From: Betaproteobacteria bacterium RBG_16_58_11
Lineage (GTDB): Bacteria; Pseudomonadota; Gammaproteobacteria; Burkholderiales; Thiobacteraceae
Length of the DNA: 8,776 bases
Assembly (NCBI GenBank): GCA_001770235.1
Contig: MEQN01000092.1
Coordinates: 11,765-20,540, forward strand
Direction: 5' to 3'
Shown here: piece after piece, positions 5,967-8,776 of the stretch
Numbering within the stretch: position 1 is the stretch's first letter
Layout of the letters: every line of letters starts with the position of its first letter
Made by a program: the position numbers and the translations under genes
The notes under the pieces: generated by a model
What the model saw: only the letters and a program-made list of their open reading frames with translations
The model's database searches: none
Told to the model about the DNA's origin: nothing

Positions 5967-7631
5967 TTAATTTTTTTCCGAATGCCGGACCAGCATCACC
6001 ACCGGGATCAGACCGGCCACCACCAGCGCCGCCGCCGGCAGCGCGGCGCGCTCCCATTCGCCTTCCGAGGTCATTTCAAAAATGCGCGTGGCGAGCGTAT
6101 CCCAGCCGAAGGGGCGTGTCATCAGGGTGATGGGCATTTCTTTCATCACATCGACAAACACCAGCAGCGCGGCGGTGAGCAGCCCCCCGCGCAGCGCGGG
6201 CAGGTGAATCCGCGTCAGCACTTGGCGCGTGGTCAAGCCGAGGCTGCGCGCGGCGTCATCCTGGCTCTGCGTGATGCGCTGCATGGCGGCTTCCACCGGC
6301 TGGTGCGCTACCGCGAGGAAGCGCGCGAGATAGGCGGCGAGCATGGCGACCAAGGTGCCTTGCAGGATTTGTTCGGCGTGCACGCCGGTTGATTGCATGA
6401 GGGCGATATAGCTATTGTCGAACCAGGCGATCAGGCTGAAGCTGCCGATGGCGAGCACCGCGCCCGGCACGGCATAGCCCAGCGTGGCGAGGCGCGTGGT
6501 GAGTTTCATCGCGGCATCGCGATGCTGGCGCGCGGCATAGGCAAGCCAGGTGGCGACCCAGACGCAGAGCAGGGCGGACAGCGCGCCTAAGAGCAGCGAG
6601 TGATAGGCATACGAAAAGTAGCGCGCATCCAGATCCTGCGCCCACACGTTCCACGCCCAACGCACGAGCATGCCGACCGGCAGCGCGAAGGCGAGCAACA
6701 AAATCAATGCGCACCACGCCGCCGCCAGCCATTTTGTCTTGCCATGAAGTGTGATGCGCGCATGCCCGCTGGCGCGGCCGGTGGGCGTGTAGCGCATGCG
6801 ATTGCGCGAGTATTGCTCGAACACGAGCAGCACGAATACGCCGACGATTAACAGCGAAGCAAGCTGCGCCGCGGCGGGCAGCGAGAACAAGCTGAACCAG
6901 GCTTTGTAAATGCCGGTGGTAAAGGTGTCGTAGTTGAACACCGCGACGGTGCCGAAATCCGCCAGTGTTTCCATGATGACCAAGGCAACCCCGCCGGCGA
7001 TCCACGGGCGCGCAAGCGGCAGCGCCACGCGATAAAAACCTTGGCGCCGATTCAAGCCGAGCGACTGCGCGGCTTCCAGTGCGCGCCGGCCCTGGGTGAG
7101 AAAAGCGTTGCGCGTCAGCAGGTACACATAAGGATAAAGTGCTAACGTCATCGCGAATGCCACGCCCGCGCCGGAACGGATGGGCGGAAACCAGATCGGA
7201 CCGAACGCCTCGCGCAGCCCGGTCTGCACTGGCCCGGTGTAGTCGAACACGCCGATCATGACGAAGCCGGTGACATAGGCGGGCAGCGCCAGCGGCAGCA
7301 TCAGCGACCAGGAAAAAAACCGCCGACCGGGGAAATCGCACACTGCCGTGAGCCAGGCCAGCGAGACGCCGATGAACGCCGTGCCGGCGGCGACGCCTAG
7401 TGCGAGCAATAGGGTATGGGTGATGTATTCGAGCAGGACAGTTTGTTTGAGGTGTGTCCAGACATCGGTATCAGGGGCGCCGAGATAAGTGAAAACGACG
7501 ATGACGGGTGCTAAGGTGAACAGGGCAATCGAGAGCGCGGCCAGACGCCAGAAGCCCCATGTGCCGGGCCTTAAAAACGCAAAAGCGCCTCGTGGCGCTT
7601 CTGTTGTTAATGAAGTCGCAGGGAGCGTCAC
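5967..7631 (-). CDS. fbpB: Ferric iron ABC transporter, fused two-domain permease
   Basis: This 554-residue inner-membrane protein forms the iron channel. It is two similar permease halves joined in one chain, as usual for FbpB/SfuB. Each half has about six hydrophobic segments: the first at about 29-50, 72-95, 107-128, 155-173, 211-231 and 251-271, the second from about 301 to the C-terminus. Each half carries the EAA loop that docks on the ATPase: [20 protein letters not shown] (186-205) and [12 protein letters not shown]...HLP (459-478). The start is GTG at 7631, sharing GTGA with the fbpA TGA (four-base overlap), which indicates translational coupling; the first in-frame ATG lies far inside the first domain. 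Ribosome binding sequence before GTG is weak, fitting coupling. The family call is secure. Iron as substrate rests on the adjacent binding protein and on the Fur sites. Confidence 0.94.
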   Translation of the reverse strand: MTLPATSLTTEAPRGAFAFLRPGTWGFWRLAALSIALFTLAPVIVVFTYLGAPDTDVWTHLKQTVLLEYITHTLLLALGVAAGTAFIGVSLAWLTAVCDFPGRRFFSWSLMLPLALPAYVTGFVMIGVFDYTGPVQTGLREAFGPIWFPPIRSGAGVAFAMTLALYPYVYLLTRNAFLTQGRRALEAAQSLGLNRRQGFYRVALPLARPWIAGGVALVIMETLADFGTVAVFNYDTFTTGIYKAWFSLFSLPAAAQLASLLIVGVFVLLVFEQYSRNRMRYTPTGRASGHARITLHGKTKWLAAAWCALILLLAFALPVGMLVRWAWNVWAQDLDARYFSYAYHSLLLGALSALLCVWVATWLAYAARQHRDAAMKLTTRLATLGYAVPGAVLAIGSFSLIAWFDNSYIALMQSTGVHAEQILQGTLVAMLAAYLARFLAVAHQPVEAAMQRITQSQDDAARSLGLTTRQVLTRIHLPALRGGLLTAALLVFVDVMKEMPITLMTRPFGWDTLATRIFEMTSEGEWERAALPAAALVVAGLIPVVMLVRHSEKN

Positions 7632-8641
7632 TTATAACCCGCGCGGTCCATCAGTTTTACCGCAGCCGCTTGCAGTTCGCCCGCTTTGGTAACATTGATC
7701 GGGTTTTGCTTGAAGCTGCCCCAGGCCGCGACCACCGGATCGGGTTTCACCAAGGGGTTCGCGGGGTACTCCAGATTCACGTCGGCAAACAGATTCTGTG
7801 CGTTTTTGGAGGACAGCCATTCCAGCAGCTTGACCGCGGCTTGCTCGTGCTTCGCGTGTTTGGTCACGCCCGCGCCGGAGACATTCACATGCACGCCATT
7901 GGCGGATTGATTGGCCCAGAACAGGGCGAGCGGCAGTTTGGGGTTTTTCTCGATCAGGCGGCCAAAGTAGTAGGTGTTGACGATGCCCACGTCGCATTGG
8001 CCGGCGGCAATGGCTTCCATCATTTTCGTGTCGTCGGGGAATACGTCCGTCGCGAGATTGGCGACCCAGCCGCGCACGATCTGCTCGGTTTTTGCCTCGC
8101 CATGCTCGGCGATCATCATCGCCACCAGCGACTGGTTATAGACTTTTTTCGAGGTGCGCAGGCAGAGCCGGCCTTTCCATTTCGGGCTGGCCATATCTTC
8201 GTAGCTTGTCATATCTTTCGGTTTCAACTTTTGCGTGTTGTAAACCATGGTGCGCGCGCGCACCGAGAGGCCGAACCACTGATTGCCCGGATCGCGCAAA
8301 TAGCCGGGGATATTGCCGCCCAATATCTTGGACTGCACCGGCTTGAGCAAACCTTCCTGCGCGGCTTGCCACAGATTGCCCGCATCCACGGTCAGCAGCA
8401 GGTCGGCGGGGGTGTTGGCGCCCTCGACTTTCAGGCGCTGCATCAGCGGGCCTTCCTTGTCGGTGATGAACTTGATTTGCACCCCGGTTTCCTTGGTATA
8501 GGCGTCGAACAAGGGCTTGATGAGCTGTTCGTTGCGGGCGGAATAGACCACGACTTCATCGTTAGCCCGTGCCGCACCGGCCGCCACCAGAAGCGATACC
8601 GATATCGCGGCAATCGCTCGGATGAGTTTTGTGTTGAACAT
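7628..8641 (-). CDS. fbpA: Periplasmic ferric iron-binding protein (FbpA/FutA type)
   Basis: This 337-residue protein captures Fe3+ in the periplasm and delivers it to the permease. The start is ATG at 8641, with GGAGA five bases ahead; an upstream in-frame TTG at 8671 has no such site. A signal peptide is clear: basic start, hydrophobic core [13 protein letters not shown], cleavage likely after ARA (residue 26), leaving [13 protein letters not shown]. Likely iron ligands by family resemblance are Tyr33 (VYSAR), Tyr168 (VYNQSLVA) and the pair Tyr224-Tyr225 (VNTYYFGRL). Cys160 and Cys216 are the only cysteines in the mature chain and could form a disulfide. Length is normal. It is the first gene of the operon, below two Fur-like boxes, so it should be induced by iron starvation. 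The family call is secure; tyrosine assignments come from motif memory, not alignment. Confidence 0.95.
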   Translation of the reverse strand: MFNTKLIRAIAAISVSLLVAAGAARANDEVVVYSARNEQLIKPLFDAYTKETGVQIKFITDKEGPLMQRLKVEGANTPADLLLTVDAGNLWQAAQEGLLKPVQSKILGGNIPGYLRDPGNQWFGLSVRARTMVYNTQKLKPKDMTSYEDMASPKWKGRLCLRTSKKVYNQSLVAMMIAEHGEAKTEQIVRGWVANLATDVFPDDTKMMEAIAAGQCDVGIVNTYYFGRLIEKNPKLPLALFWANQSANGVHVNVSGAGVTKHAKHEQAAVKLLEWLSSKNAQNLFADVNLEYPANPLVKPDPVVAAWGSFKQNPINVTKAGELQAAAVKLMDRAGYK

Positions 8642-8646
8642 GCGAA

Positions 8647-8651
8647 TCTCC
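8647..8651 (-). promoter_or_regulatory. Ribosome binding site GGAGA that fixes the fbpA start
   Basis: On the - strand GGAGA is followed by five bases and the ATG at 8641. It decides the start in favour of the protein with an immediate signal peptide over a TTG ten codons upstream. Confidence 0.8.
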
Positions 8652-8695
8652 AGCAAAAAGGGTTTAAACAAATTAAAGCGTTTATTGAATCTCAG

Positions 8696-8722
8696 CTTAT
8701 ATCAGATGAGAATGATTATCAA
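8696..8722 (-). promoter_or_regulatory. fbpA: Likely sigma-70 promoter of the fbpABC operon
   Basis: On the - strand TATAAG (8701-8696), preceded by TGA, is a good -10. TTGATA (8722-8717) is the nearest -35, with a short 15-base spacer. Transcription would start near 8689, about 48 bases before the ATG. The -35 and spacer lie within the first Fur box, as expected for iron repression. The exact -35 is uncertain. Confidence 0.5.
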
Positions 8723-8726
8723 CAGC
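8708..8726. promoter_or_regulatory. Fur box 1 (promoter-overlapping)
   Basis: GAGAATGATTATCAACAGC matches the palindromic 19-bp Fur consensus (GATAATGATAATCATTATC) at 14 of 19 positions by hand comparison, with the central GAATGATTATCA well kept. It overlaps the likely -35 of fbpA, the usual place for repression by Fe-Fur. Confidence 0.72.
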
Positions 8727-8740
8727 TTTACTTGTTATTT

Positions 8741-8759
8741 GAGAACGATTATCATTTGC
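8741..8759. promoter_or_regulatory. Fur box 2 (upstream)
   Basis: GAGAACGATTATCATTTGC also matches 14 of 19 positions of the Fur consensus. It starts 33 bp from box 1, about three helical turns, so Fur dimers could bind both on one face of the DNA. It could instead serve a divergent gene beyond the right edge. Confidence 0.7.
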
Positions 8760-8776
8760 CGAATACTTTTTCGTTA

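Noticed and set aside
5885..5977. Palindrome plus T-run read as a + strand intrinsic terminator
   Set aside because: No + strand gene ends there; the surrounding genes are all on the - strand, where the stem is followed by A residues.
6412..7341. 309-codon open frame on the - strand in another frame of fbpB
   Set aside because: Its arginine/alanine-rich composition and lack of motifs mark it as a frame shadow of the permease, which has clear membrane segments and both EAA loops.
8642..8671. TTG start at 8671 adding ten residues to FbpA
   Set aside because: There is no ribosome binding site for it, and the ATG at 8641 has GGAGA at good spacing followed at once by a normal signal peptide.

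Overview
The window looks like chromosomal DNA of a Gram-negative proteobacterium with moderately high G+C, most plausibly a betaproteobacterium. This is inferred from the Fur-controlled periplasmic iron transporter, the BarA-type hybrid kinase, a good sigma-54 promoter and the general codon style. No rRNA, tRNA, transposase, phage or CRISPR sequence is visible that would fix the taxon.

Layout. Bases 2-454 (+) hold the 3' part of an ankyrin-repeat gene that begins outside the window. A 202-base gap follows, with small dyads, a near-consensus sigma-54 promoter (591-607) and a strong ribosome binding site. These serve a 90-residue protein of unknown function (657-929, +), which is closed by a clean intrinsic terminator. 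Next comes a lone DsrE-family protein (1125-1502, +). Its stop codon overlaps, tail to tail, that of a 1030-residue hybrid histidine kinase (1499-4591, -).

The right half is a ferric-iron ABC importer read leftward: substrate-binding protein (7628-8641), two-domain permease (5967-7631) and ATPase (4812-5852). In front of it are two Fur-box-like sequences 33 bp apart, one overlapping the likely promoter. The binding protein should capture Fe3+ in the periplasm, the permease should pass it through the inner membrane, and the ATPase should drive transport. Expression should be repressed by Fur when iron is plentiful. The kinase lies downstream on the same strand, but 220 bases away and with its own candidate promoter, so a functional link to iron is not established.

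The least ordinary content is non-coding. First, the sigma-54 promoter has a CGCTGT-N10-ACAGCG dyad about 84 bp upstream of the predicted transcription start, and together they drive the orphan 90-aa gene. Second, three different inverted-repeat elements sit at gene junctions on the leftward strand: the kinase 3' end, the fbpC-kinase gap and the fbpB-fbpC gap. Each is built from short tandem units (7, 9 and 10 bases) in one arm with an inverted copy in the other. One of them encodes the last residues of the kinase. I found no convincing new multi-gene system; the genes themselves belong mostly to known families.
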